Positions 9,043 through 17,434 of a DNA stretch of 64,000 bases are shown here, piece by piece. The notes below the pieces were generated by a model. That model worked only from the letters and a program-made list of their open reading frames with translations, did not search any database and had not been told where the DNA came from. Position numbers and translations under genes: made by a program. Location of the stretch: positions 44,152-108,151 of the forward strand of contig JAAFIL010000009.1 of the NCBI GenBank assembly GCA_013297775.1, read 5' to 3'. Numbering within the stretch: the first letter of the stretch is position 1; the number at the start of each line of letters is the position of its first letter. Source of the DNA: Bacteroidota bacterium. GTDB taxonomy: Bacteria; Bacteroidota; Bacteroidia; B-17B0; Aurantibacillaceae.

Positions 9043-10491
9043 ATGATTGTTAAATTGCTAAAAAACCGAAAAGTACTTTTTACTGTTGTTGGTTTTTTAC
9101 CATTAAGCATTTCAGTAGTGTTTACACCCATCTATGTAAATTATTTATCGCTTAACGATTATGGGTTTCTCAATTTATTTACAACCTTACTCGGTTTAAT
9201 TGCGCCCGCCTTACACCTAGGTATTAAAGATGGATTTGGATTTCTCTATTGGAAAAATACAGACAACCAACAGCAAACCGAATCCTTTTTTAGAGATAGC
9301 TTTAGCGCGCTCTTATTAGTTCAACTATTTACGTTGATGGCTTTTATTTTTATTGGGCCTTTTATTTTAAGATTTAGTTTTAATGTGTTTCAAACTACAA
9401 ACTATTATTCTTTTATTTTAATTGCAGGATTTTATGCGTTTTTTATAAATGTAAACGAGTTACTCTTTTATTATTACCGCAATAAAGGCGACATTCGGAA
9501 TTTTGTTTACTTAAATATTGGGGCCTTGGTGCTTATGACCTTGGGTTCGTTTTTAGGTATTTTTGTTTTGAGGTTAGGCTTGTATGGAGCTATTTTAGGG
9601 AAGTTTGGAGGGTATAGCCTTGTTGTGATCTACTTTATTTTTCGGAACGTAAAAAAAATTAATTGGAAGCCCAACTTATACTTTATGAAAAAAATTTTCT
9701 TTGCAGGATTTCCAATATTGATTAGCACTATTTTAGGAGCTTACGCCTCGGTGTGCGATAAATACTTTTTACAAGAACACTACCCAGTAAGCAGTATTGG
9801 TATTTATGGAATGGCACTAACCATTGTTTATTTAGCCGATATCTTACTAACGTCTTTTATGCACTATTTGCTACCCGACACTTTGCATAAGATTAAAATA
9901 AAAACTGAGCAGGCTGCGATTATAACGCCTATAACCGAGGTTCTGCATCTACTGGCTTTATTCGCATGTTTTGTTTTGGGTGTAACACCATTATTACTTT
10001 CTTTTTTTCCTGCTAACTATTTGGAAGTACTTATTTACATTCCCTTTTTAATGATTATTCCCTTATTAAAATTTTTGTACAATTTTAACGCGTTAAATTT
10101 TTACTTATACCAAGCCTCGCGGGTATTTTTAAAATTACAAGTTATAACAACCTGTGGCACTTTTTTAGTAACCTGGTTTATGCCTAAGTTTGCTTACATA
10201 TTTGGAGCTGTTGGAATAGCCATTTTTTACAACGTACTTCAATTAGTTGTTTCGTATTGTTTTTTAATTAAAGAGCGATATTTTTTATTGAACGATAAAA
10301 AAATAATGTTGTATTTAGGACTTGCCATTGGGCTTTTTATAGCAACCGGTTTATGGTATAATTATACACATCAAAAAATTTTGTTTTTTATGCCACTACC
10401 TATTTATACGTTAGCGATACTTAGTAATGATAAGGTTTTCTTTACTAATTTTATAAAACGAATTCAAAGTACTATTTCTGTAAACGCATGA
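9043..10491 (+). CDS. Polysaccharide flippase (Wzx-like, MATE/MOP superfamily)
   Basis: A 482-residue integral membrane protein with about 12-14 hydrophobic helices spread over its length, typical of oligosaccharide flippases of the MOP superfamily. These move undecaprenyl-linked glycan units to the periplasmic face of the inner membrane. The N-terminus (VLFTVVGFLPLSISVVFTPIYVNYLS, then LNDYGFLNLFTTLLGLIAP) matches the opening of family members: helix 1, a short loop and the 'YG' segment before helix 2. It is the first gene of the surface-glycan cluster, and its stop overlaps the next start by four bases (ATGA), so translation is coupled. Substrate is not predictable; Wzx proteins diverge strongly. 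Confidence 0.85.
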   Translation: MIVKLLKNRKVLFTVVGFLPLSISVVFTPIYVNYLSLNDYGFLNLFTTLLGLIAPALHLGIKDGFGFLYWKNTDNQQQTESFFRDSFSALLLVQLFTLMAFIFIGPFILRFSFNVFQTTNYYSFILIAGFYAFFINVNELLFYYYRNKGDIRNFVYLNIGALVLMTLGSFLGIFVLRLGLYGAILGKFGGYSLVVIYFIFRNVKKINWKPNLYFMKKIFFAGFPILISTILGAYASVCDKYFLQEHYPVSSIGIYGMALTIVYLADILLTSFMHYLLPDTLHKIKIKTEQAAIITPITEVLHLLALFACFVLGVTPLLLSFFPANYLEVLIYIPFLMIIPLLKFLYNFNALNFYLYQASRVFLKLQVITTCGTFLVTWFMPKFAYIFGAVGIAIFYNVLQLVVSYCFLIKERYFLLNDKKIMLYLGLAIGLFIATGLWYNYTHQKILFFMPLPIYTLAILSNDKVFFTNFIKRIQSTISVNA

Positions 10492-11405
10492 TTGTTTATT
10501 CACCCTTTAACCCTGAAACGGAAGCTATAATTTTGGAGGAAATAGCCACTAAGGAAATAGTGAACGGTTACCAAACAACTTATGGTATAAATGTGCAGCC
10601 TTATTTTAAAAACCTAGAACGCATATACGTTTGCGAATGTCCGCTTACGCAGTTAAAATTTTATCATCCGTTTGGGCTCGATGGCGATGCCCACTTTTAC
10701 AAACATTTTTCGCAGTATCCTTGGTACTATCAAGCCGAACGTTGGGAGCATAAAGAAGCCATTCAACAGATACCTGATGCCGCGCAGTTACTTGAGGTTG
10801 GATCGGGTTCGGGTTCATTTTTAAAATTAGTACTGAAAACGAAAGCAGTTAATTATTGTGGCTTAGAGCTAAACCCTTCGGCTATTGAAACCGCTTCTCA
10901 AAATGGTATTGTACTTACTAACGAGCCATTGCACACACACGCTAAAACACACGCCAATCACTACGATATTGTTTGCTCTTTTCAAGTGTATGAACATATT
11001 TCGGCAATTGGCGAATTAATAACCGACTCGCTTCACGTACTTAAAAAAGGAGGTCTATTGCTAATAGCAGTGCCTAATAACGACGCCAATTTTATAAAGT
11101 ACAACACATCGAACAGTAAGTATTTGAATACGCCACCGCATCACGTTAACCTATTTAACGAAGCATCTTTACGCGGGTTAGCTAAGTTTTATAAATTAGA
11201 ACTGAAACAAGTTATTAAAGAGCCTCTACAAGATTTGCATGTGGATGTTTATTTATATACCCTTGTATCTAAACTTTTTTTTAACCGTTCATTTTTAATT
11301 CGCGCATTTTGGAAATTAAGATTGCATATTCCTTTACGACCCATTGTTAAGTTACGGCGTAACGCCATTATTGGACATACCATTATTGGTGTTTTTCAGA
11401 AATAA
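10488..11405 (+). CDS. Class I SAM-dependent methyltransferase in the polysaccharide cluster
   Basis: A 305-residue protein. The centre is a Rossmann methyltransferase: motif I LLEVGSGSGSFLKL (about 100-113) binds S-adenosylmethionine, followed by the acidic CGLELNP strand end, DIVCSFQVYEHI and LKKGGLLLIAVPN. About 95 residues precede it, with a small strand-rich region (YVCECPLTQLKFYHPFGLDGD), a layout common in methyltransferases of O-antigen and capsule clusters. The likely role is methylation of a sugar or terminal residue of the glycan, which may set chain length; the target is inferred only from the neighbours. Its start overlaps the flippase stop (ATGA), and the next gene begins six bases after its stop. 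Confidence 0.82.
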   Translation: MIVYSPFNPETEAIILEEIATKEIVNGYQTTYGINVQPYFKNLERIYVCECPLTQLKFYHPFGLDGDAHFYKHFSQYPWYYQAERWEHKEAIQQIPDAAQLLEVGSGSGSFLKLVLKTKAVNYCGLELNPSAIETASQNGIVLTNEPLHTHAKTHANHYDIVCSFQVYEHISAIGELITDSLHVLKKGGLLLIAVPNNDANFIKYNTSNSKYLNTPPHHVNLFNEASLRGLAKFYKLELKQVIKEPLQDLHVDVYLYTLVSKLFFNRSFLIRAFWKLRLHIPLRPIVKLRRNAIIGHTIIGVFQK

Positions 11406-11410
11406 GTTCA

Positions 11411-12577
11411 ATGGTAAAGTTAGTCTATATAATTCATTCGTTAAAGATAGGAGGCTCTCAAAAGGTAATGCTGGATGGGATTAATGCTTTACCTGAATCA
11501 GAATATGAAATCCACTTAATTTCATTAAGCCCCGAAGATCCAAACGATTCTATCTTAAACCAAACACGCTTAATACACCCGAGTAAGGTTTATTATTTTG
11601 AGTATTGTTTTCCCGACGACTATTCATTGCTTGGCTATTTGAAAGTATTGTTTAAACCCATTGCGGCTTTCAAAGATACCACAGCTATACGCCATTTAAT
11701 AAATACCATTCAACCTCACATTATTCATTTCCACACCAATCCACGCGAGTTAATTATTAAAAAGTTTTTGCAAGTAAACGCTATTTTTATTTTTACCGAT
11801 CACACGCTGCGCCTGGAGGATAATAGATATAGTCGTTTCTCACGTTTTGTATTGGCAAAAATTTATCAACGGTTATATAAACCATTTCATGTTATTACCA
11901 TTTCAAAAGCTATTCATACTAGCCTAAAACATTACCGAATAATTGATTCAGGCAAACAATGTTTACAAATTTTAAATGGAGTAGATATAGAACAATTTAG
12001 TCCAATAGAAATACCTATTACAAATTTATCTGTTATTTATATATCACGGCTAGATGAGGCTAAAGGTCACGACGATTTATTACGGGCTTGGGCCAGTTTA
12101 ACCGATATACCCAATAAATGTTTGTATTTAGTTGGTACCGATGCCAAGCATGGACAACTTCAAGCCTTAGCAAACACATTGGCTATTCGTTCATCGGTTA
12201 TTTTTGTAGGGGCTGTTAATGCGCCTATTACTTGGTTAAAGAAAGCCAATGTCGGTGTTTTTCCATCGTACAAAGAAGGGTTACCGCTGGCACTTTTAGA
12301 AAAAATGGCCATGGGGCTTCCGGTTGTTGTTTCTAATATTCAAGAGTTGACCGATATTATTAGTCATCAGCAAAACGGATTGGTTTTCGAGTTAGGAAAC
12401 ACGAACGCCTTAGCCAATTGTTTACGAAGTATTTATAATCATCCAGAGATGGCTAATACCTTGGGTACCAAGGCTCGCGCAACGGTTATCGAAACGTATA
12501 ATGCAAAACGCAATCAAAAAAAATTAGCTATGGTTTATAAATCGTTGTTTAACCCGCTAAGTAATTCTATAACTTAG
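11411..12577 (+). CDS. Glycosyltransferase family 4
   Basis: A 388-residue GT-B glycosyltransferase. The N-terminal acceptor half starts LVYIIHSLKIGGSQKVMLDGIN, the usual glycine-rich loop of GT4 enzymes. The C-terminal donor half contains ISRLDEAKGHDDLLRAWA, YLVGTDAKHGQLQALA, VIFVGAVNAPITWLKKANVGVFPSYKEGLPLALLEKMAMGLPVV: the E-x7-E retaining motif is intact. No signal peptide or transmembrane helix is seen, so it should work on the cytoplasmic face of the inner membrane, adding a sugar to the lipid-linked repeat unit. It sits third in the cluster, with short gaps on both sides. Donor sugar is unknown. Confidence 0.88.
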   Translation: MVKLVYIIHSLKIGGSQKVMLDGINALPESEYEIHLISLSPEDPNDSILNQTRLIHPSKVYYFEYCFPDDYSLLGYLKVLFKPIAAFKDTTAIRHLINTIQPHIIHFHTNPRELIIKKFLQVNAIFIFTDHTLRLEDNRYSRFSRFVLAKIYQRLYKPFHVITISKAIHTSLKHYRIIDSGKQCLQILNGVDIEQFSPIEIPITNLSVIYISRLDEAKGHDDLLRAWASLTDIPNKCLYLVGTDAKHGQLQALANTLAIRSSVIFVGAVNAPITWLKKANVGVFPSYKEGLPLALLEKMAMGLPVVVSNIQELTDIISHQQNGLVFELGNTNALANCLRSIYNHPEMANTLGTKARATVIETYNAKRNQKKLAMVYKSLFNPLSNSIT

Positions 12578-12588
12578 GCGCAGCTCAA

Positions 12589-13674
12589 ATGATAAAAACG
12601 GTTTACATACATGGTCGGCCAAGTGGGCATCCTATACACGATGCGTATGCACATCAAGTTAATGCCGATTTTTGTTTTACCGACCATAAATTACGCTGGA
12701 ACGACGTACCAACCGCTTCTAAATTAAAGCGCACTTTAAGTTGGCTCGTGTGTGCGTTAACGTTTCCCAACCGAAAAAACTATGTGGTCTTTTTATCTGA
12801 AGGGGTACGCGAACCTTTACTAATTATGAAGTGGTTGAAGCTCATGCGTAAACGGCAAAAATTAATGGCGTTAATGGCGAATGAAAATTTATATCTTTTA
12901 AGTACAAACGCCTATTCCGCTTTAGCAAGCTTTATGATGCGGCAGTTTTTAACCCATTGCGATGCCCTGTTGTGCGTGGGGAGCTATCAAACGCAACTCG
13001 CTAAACAGTTATTTCCAAACAAACCTATTTATACACTTTACAATGGAATTCCCGAAGATAAATTACTAGCGTTTTCTTTACTTCAACCCAATTTAAGTGG
13101 GAATAAACTATTGGTAATTGCCAATGTCTCTTCGCCAACCCGAATGGTTTACAAAGGCCTCGATTTAGCTTTTGAATCTTTTGCGCAGTTACTTAAGTCG
13201 TTTCCCAACCTTGAGTTGCATGTAGTTGGTTTATGCACCGAAGCTATACAAACCAAGTGCTATGCGTATTTAAAGATAGCCGATAGGCACAAAGCAGTGT
13301 TTCACGGAGCAAAAACCATTGCTCCATTTTTACAACAATCTTGTTTGTTGTTACAACCTGGGCGAGGTGATTCGTATCCAACTACCACCATTGAAGCGGC
13401 GGCGGCGGGTTTACCTATTTTGGTAAGTGAAGAAACAGGAACAAAAGAACTGGTGGAAAAAGTTAGTACGCAATTTGTATGCGCATTAACGCTTGAAGCA
13501 ATGGTTAAACAAATGACTTGGTATTTAGAAAGTAGTACAAACCATAAAATGGAATGGTCAAATACCTTTAAAAAAGTAGCTACATTTTATTCTCAAGCCA
13601 AGGCCAACGAAAATTTTAAAAATACATTTGATACGTGTTACCACAACTTGATACATCAACAGGTCAAAGCATAG
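12589..13674 (+). CDS. Glycosyltransferase, GT4-like
   Basis: A 361-residue GT-B type glycosyltransferase. The N-terminal half is atypical (VYIHGRPSGHPIHDAYAHQVNADF) and lacks the usual GG loop. The C-terminal half is recognisable: LYNGIPEDKL, VIANVSSPTRMVYKGLDLAFESFAQLLKSFPNLELHVVGL, then LLLQPGRGDSYPTTTIEAAAAGLPILVSEETGTKELV, with the Glu-rich donor-binding segment in place. It should act in the cytoplasm on the same lipid-linked glycan as its neighbours. It starts 11 bases after the preceding gene and ends 9 bases before the next, so it belongs to one transcription unit. Specificity cannot be inferred. Confidence 0.82.
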   Translation: MIKTVYIHGRPSGHPIHDAYAHQVNADFCFTDHKLRWNDVPTASKLKRTLSWLVCALTFPNRKNYVVFLSEGVREPLLIMKWLKLMRKRQKLMALMANENLYLLSTNAYSALASFMMRQFLTHCDALLCVGSYQTQLAKQLFPNKPIYTLYNGIPEDKLLAFSLLQPNLSGNKLLVIANVSSPTRMVYKGLDLAFESFAQLLKSFPNLELHVVGLCTEAIQTKCYAYLKIADRHKAVFHGAKTIAPFLQQSCLLLQPGRGDSYPTTTIEAAAAGLPILVSEETGTKELVEKVSTQFVCALTLEAMVKQMTWYLESSTNHKMEWSNTFKKVATFYSQAKANENFKNTFDTCYHNLIHQQVKA

Positions 13675-13683
13675 AATACATAA

Positions 13684-14808
13684 ATGAACCCATTAAAGAG
13701 CAATAGAGTATTAATATATTACCCTTCTAACAAATCGAGTAATACAATAGAAGTCATTGCTGCGGGGTTTATAGAACGTGGGTTTGACGTTGTGCTGTTA
13801 ACGCAAAGTGCCGAAGGGCCTTTACACCAACGTATGAAAGCACTTGGAGTTAATACCTATAGTCGGGTTGTTACCTCTTCTTTTTCGGTGTTTTATTATT
13901 TAAAACATATTTTATTTTTAATAAAGTTTTGTAAGCAACATAAAATTAATGCCATTCAATCGCATTTACAACAAGCCAACATCATGGCTGTTTTTGCTCA
14001 GTTTTTTGTGAAAGCTAATTTAGTAGTGTGTCGCCACCATTTAATAGAAAACAATCGCACATCTAATATATTTGATACCATTATTAACCGTTTGGCAAAA
14101 GTGATGGTGGTTCCCTCTAAAGGCATTGAAGATAAACTCATCCAACAAGATGAGATAAGTACTAGAAAAGTAAAACGAATACCTTACGTTTATAATTTTG
14201 ATTGGTACGAAAAGCCTAGTACAGCCAACGTTACAAAAATACGAGCCGACTATCCTTGTAAACTTTTATTAATAATGAGTGGGCGTTTTGTGCCGCTCAA
14301 ACGAAACGAATTGGTATTAGAAGCGGTTGAATACTTAGTACAAAAAAAATACGATGTAAAACTTTTAGCACTCGACGAAGGACCAGGCTTAGAAGCTGCA
14401 AAAATGTATGTTCAAACCAAAGGCTTAACCGAGCGTGTCATTTTTTTAGGATACCGACAAAATGTTTTAGACTACATGGCAGCTTGCGATGTTTTAATTC
14501 ATCCTTCTTACACAGAAGCCAGCAATAACACAGTAAAGGAGGCGGCTCTGTTTGAAAAACTAATAATTGCTTGCGAAGGCGTTGGCGATTTTTCGGAATA
14601 TATTATTCATAAAAAAAACGGATATTTAGTTAATCGCGAAAATCCGCTCCCCGATATTTTGCACTATTTAGAGTACATTTATGCCCACGAAAACCGTCAC
14701 GAAATGGGGGCATCGTTAAAAGAAACCGTTTATACACGCTTTCACCAATCAAAAGAAATAATACATCAACATTTGGAATTGCTTTTTCCTAAAAAATATG
14801 TCAGCTGA
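13684..14808 (+). CDS. Glycosyltransferase family 4
   Basis: A 374-residue GT-B glycosyltransferase. The N-terminal half includes VLIYYPSNKSSNTIEVIAAGFIERGFDVVLL and VVCRHHLIENNRTSN. The donor half has IMSGRFVPLKRNELVLEAVEYL, VIFLGYRQNVLDYMAACDVLIHPSYTEASNNTVKEAALFEKLIIA. The E-x7-E pair reads EASNNTVKEA, slightly unusual but with both Glu present. It is likely the last sugar-adding enzyme of this cluster. Its stop overlaps the start of the following methyltransferase by 11 bases, which argues for coupled translation. Acceptor and donor are unknown. Confidence 0.86.
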   Translation: MNPLKSNRVLIYYPSNKSSNTIEVIAAGFIERGFDVVLLTQSAEGPLHQRMKALGVNTYSRVVTSSFSVFYYLKHILFLIKFCKQHKINAIQSHLQQANIMAVFAQFFVKANLVVCRHHLIENNRTSNIFDTIINRLAKVMVVPSKGIEDKLIQQDEISTRKVKRIPYVYNFDWYEKPSTANVTKIRADYPCKLLLIMSGRFVPLKRNELVLEAVEYLVQKKYDVKLLALDEGPGLEAAKMYVQTKGLTERVIFLGYRQNVLDYMAACDVLIHPSYTEASNNTVKEAALFEKLIIACEGVGDFSEYIIHKKNGYLVNRENPLPDILHYLEYIYAHENRHEMGASLKETVYTRFHQSKEIIHQHLELLFPKKYVS

Positions 14809-15568
14809 ACGTCAATCGAACGATACAAATAATCCTTGGTGGGGCGAGCATTTGCACCGCTACGAAGTGGCTTTAACTTTAATTAAAAAAAAGCCCGCAC
14901 ACATTTTAGACATAGCCTGCGGCACGGGTTTTGGTTCCGATTATTTAGCTGCGTTGGGACATCAGGTTATTGGTGGAGATATTTCAGCAGCATCTGTGGC
15001 GCAATGCCAAGCTAGTTATAAGCGAACTAATCTTTCGTTTCAATTCATGGATGCTACACAAATCCATTTTCCTAATGCTCATTTTGATGTAATTATTTCG
15101 TTTGAAACGCTTGAACACACCACAGCATTTCATCAAGTATTACGAGAATTTAAACGGGTTTTAAAACCAGATGGACTCCTTATTTTATCTACGCCTAATA
15201 TTTTAATTAATAGTCCAAATGGTCAACTTGTGAATCCCTATCACACCCAAGAGTGGCAATATGACGAGTTGCGACAGTTGCTGCAATTGTACTTTGAACA
15301 CGTCCACTTAAAAGGACAACATTATAACCGTTATACCCAAAAAAGTGGATTAAAAAATAACTTTGCTAAGTTCGTGGAAGGCCTTTTGTATAAACAAGGT
15401 GTGCGTAAAATGCCCCTCCAATGGCAAGATAAACTAATGCAAAGAATAAACGGAACGCCCATGTATCCGCGCTCGTGCGATTATGAAATGATAACCGAAC
15501 CCAACGAAATTTTAAAATGTAAAACGTTTTTTGCAGTGTGTACGTTAGCTGCTTTTGGTATTAAGTAA
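14798..15568 (+). CDS. Class I SAM-dependent methyltransferase
   Basis: A 256-residue methyltransferase of the Methyltransf_11/25 type. Motif I is HILDIACGTGFGSDYLA (about 35-51), followed by VIGGDIS with the acidic ribose-binding residue, FQFMDATQIHFPNAHFDVIISFETLEH and LKPDGLLILSTPN. It probably modifies a glycan or lipid-linked intermediate of the polysaccharide cluster; the substrate is not visible. It overlaps the end of the upstream glycosyltransferase by 11 bases. Its own end overlaps by 8 bases the end of the convergent acyltransferase gene, marking the boundary of the forward operon. No transmembrane segment. Confidence 0.85.
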   Translation: MSAERQSNDTNNPWWGEHLHRYEVALTLIKKKPAHILDIACGTGFGSDYLAALGHQVIGGDISAASVAQCQASYKRTNLSFQFMDATQIHFPNAHFDVIISFETLEHTTAFHQVLREFKRVLKPDGLLILSTPNILINSPNGQLVNPYHTQEWQYDELRQLLQLYFEHVHLKGQHYNRYTQKSGLKNNFAKFVEGLLYKQGVRKMPLQWQDKLMQRINGTPMYPRSCDYEMITEPNEILKCKTFFAVCTLAAFGIK

Positions 15569-16640
15569 ATTTTTCTTTCCACTTTAGAAAGTGCCGTTCA
15601 AAGCCAAAGTACGATAAGGTAGCTATAACGATTGTTAGCAAAAAAATAGCGGTATAAACCAAAAGAACACGGCCCGTAGTTGGTTCATCAAAATGTAAAT
15701 ACTGTGCTAATAAAAAAATAATAAGCGGGTGATATAAATAAACACCATAAGAGATTTGTCCAATAAAATTCATGACCTTATTTTCTAACGAAATAATTTT
15801 AGGACCATTTTCGATTTGTCCAATAATTAAAACCAAAGTTACCAACGAAAACAATTCATTATCTAAAACGGATACAACATGAAAGCGATTAATTAACGCT
15901 AACACCATACAAAGCCAAGCCACCACTTGCGCTGGCCAACTTTTTAAAATTTTTAATGTGAAAGCATGTTGACCTAAATAAATAAAAGCACCCAATGCGC
16001 CTATTAACATACATTGAAAACGACAAACGTGTGCAATTAGGTAAGGCAACTCAACCCCTGTTTGAATAGCCCAAAAACGTAAGCCTAACTTAATAACTAA
16101 CAGAACCATTGTTAAACCTAATGCCCATTTAAAAAGTTGATTTTTATAACGGAGTAACCAAGGCCAAAACAAATAAAATTGTTCTTCGACGGCTAAGGAC
16201 CAGTAGTGCCCCAGTAGTGGTATACTAGTGCTTAAAATAGAAGGAATGTTTGCAAAGGGCAGTAAATAAGCCAGTAACAAGAGTTTATTATACGAAATAG
16301 TATAGACGTACAATAGTAAAATAACTAGCACCAAATAAAGATAATACAGCGGGAAGATGCGTAGAATGCGGCGGATATAAAATTTTTTAATATCTATCGT
16401 TTTTTTTTCTTTTTCGACCAGCAATAAATAAGTGATAAGAAAACCACTTAGTGCAAAAAAAATAGAAACGCCAAACCCTGCCAACAAGGTAGTTCGAGGA
16501 GTACCGTCGGGGTTTATCCCCCAAAAAAAAGAATTTAAACCGAACTCTTTTAATGCAAGTGTGGTATGACTAAACACTACCGCTAATGCTGCAATTGCCC
16601 TTAAACCATTTAATCCTTTAAAGTGTAGTTTTTCACGCAT
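15561..16640 (-). CDS. Membrane acyltransferase, family 3 (OafA/YrhL-like)
   Basis: A 359-residue inner-membrane protein with about ten hydrophobic helices. The N-terminus LKGLNGLRAIAALAVVFSHTTL carries the Arg and catalytic His of acyltransferase family 3. Further motifs are ISIFFALSGFLITYLLL-like residues at 54-70, FYIRRILRIFPLYYLYL, and HYWSLAVEEQFYLFWPWLL, all standard for the family. There is no C-terminal SGNH domain. Members move acetyl or other acyl groups across the membrane onto O-antigen, exopolysaccharide or peptidoglycan. Position next to the glycan cluster, though on the opposite strand, suggests decoration of that polymer. It probably has its own promoter upstream of 16640. Confidence 0.9.
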   Translation of the reverse strand: MREKLHFKGLNGLRAIAALAVVFSHTTLALKEFGLNSFFWGINPDGTPRTTLLAGFGVSIFFALSGFLITYLLLVEKEKKTIDIKKFYIRRILRIFPLYYLYLVLVILLLYVYTISYNKLLLLAYLLPFANIPSILSTSIPLLGHYWSLAVEEQFYLFWPWLLRYKNQLFKWALGLTMVLLVIKLGLRFWAIQTGVELPYLIAHVCRFQCMLIGALGAFIYLGQHAFTLKILKSWPAQVVAWLCMVLALINRFHVVSVLDNELFSLVTLVLIIGQIENGPKIISLENKVMNFIGQISYGVYLYHPLIIFLLAQYLHFDEPTTGRVLLVYTAIFLLTIVIATLSYFGFERHFLKWKEKFT

Positions 16641-16755
16641 CCATTACGAAAGTATGAAAAAGTATGGCTAAAGTATATTTACTTTTGAGATTAAATACCT
16701 AAACAATCCCTATCTACAATTCTCGAAAAAAAAGTGGCTAAATTAAAAAAATACC

Positions 16756-16763
16756 TATATTTG
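16756..16763 (+). promoter_or_regulatory. Bacteroidota -7 promoter element of the tRNA gene
   Basis: TATATTTG matches the Bacteroidota sigma-70 consensus TAnnTTTG at every fixed position and lies 10 bases before the first tRNA base, so transcription would start close to the mature 5' end. A clear -33 TTTG is not visible; GTGG at 16734-16737 is at roughly the right distance. Confidence 0.7.
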
Positions 16764-16772
16764 CAACCGCAA

Positions 16773-16850
<78 letters not shown>

Positions 16851-16860
16851 AAATAACTTA

Positions 16861-16891
16861 AACCCTTAACCGCTAACGTTAAGGGTTTTTT
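16861..16891 (+). terminator. Rho-independent terminator of tRNA-Ala
   Basis: Perfect 10-bp stem AACCCTTAAC (16861-16870) and GTTAAGGGTT (16878-16887) with a 7-base loop, running into a T tract to 16891. It begins 10 bases after the CCA end. Confidence 0.9.
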
Positions 16892-16943
16892 GTTGTAGTT
16901 ATTTTTAGTTCATAATCAAATTGTAAGTTTTCGTTTTCAATTA

Positions 16944-17409
16944 ATACCAAATTTTAAGAAAGAGAAACAGTAGAGTTAAGTTGGCAACTTGTTTTTAAAC
17001 GGTTGATGGCGATGAGTCTAAGAACGATGCCATAGACTCTAGATTCATTTATTTATTATTTTTTGGGCGTGTCCCCAGTTCCACTTTCAATTTTGGTTTA
17101 TTCAGTTCCACCTTATTCATTTTAAATTAAAAACTTTTAAATTAAAACGGGGTCGGGTCATCCGCTTTAGCCCCTTGGGCGTTTTGCTATTTTGCTACGG
17201 CCTGCGCTGAGCCTGCCCGAGTCGCTGCGGGGTCTTCGTGCCTCAGCCGCCTCGCTCGTGCAAAATTAGCAAACGCCCTTCGGGGGCTGCCGCTTCTACC
17301 CCCTCACGCAGATGGGTTCTCCATAAATTTCTGTTGCATAATGTGAGCTTAAGTATTTTGTAGCGTTAGCTGGTTTATTCTAAAGCCCCTATTTCTTAAA
17401 ATTTGGTAT
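16944..17409. mobile_element. MITE-like non-coding element with 18-bp terminal inverted repeats
   Basis: ATACCAAATTTTAAGAAA at 16944-16961 is the perfect inverted complement of 17392-17409, bounding 466 bases with no plausible gene. Inside lie a small hairpin near 17013-17040 (GAGTCTA...TAGACTC) and one copy of the GC-rich repeat (17065-17309). The ends share the ATACCAA start with the palindromic element at 41439-41600 and the half element at 52905-52938. Together with flanking terminators this accounts for the gap between the tRNA and pbpC. A transposase source is not visible in the window, and a target-site duplication is not clear. Mobility is inferred from structure only. Confidence 0.6.
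17065..17309 (+). repeat. GC-rich interspersed repeat, copy 1
   Basis: A GC-rich island in AT-rich sequence with two parts: GGGCGTGTCCCC at 17065-17076, about 70 variable bases, then a core from CGGGGTCGGG (17148) to GGCTGCCGCTTC...CCCTCAC (17309). The core holds an imperfect inverted repeat (GGGCGTTTTGCTATTTTGC against GCAAAATTAGCAAACGCCC) and an arm, CTGCGGGGTCTTCGTGCC and onward, identical over about 34 bases to the reversed copy at 30341-30552. A third copy is at 52650-52861. It resembles a repeat family I know from flavobacterial intergenic DNA. No coding potential was found. Confidence 0.85.
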
Positions 17410-17434
17410 AAACTAAATGATAGTCAAGATAGCA

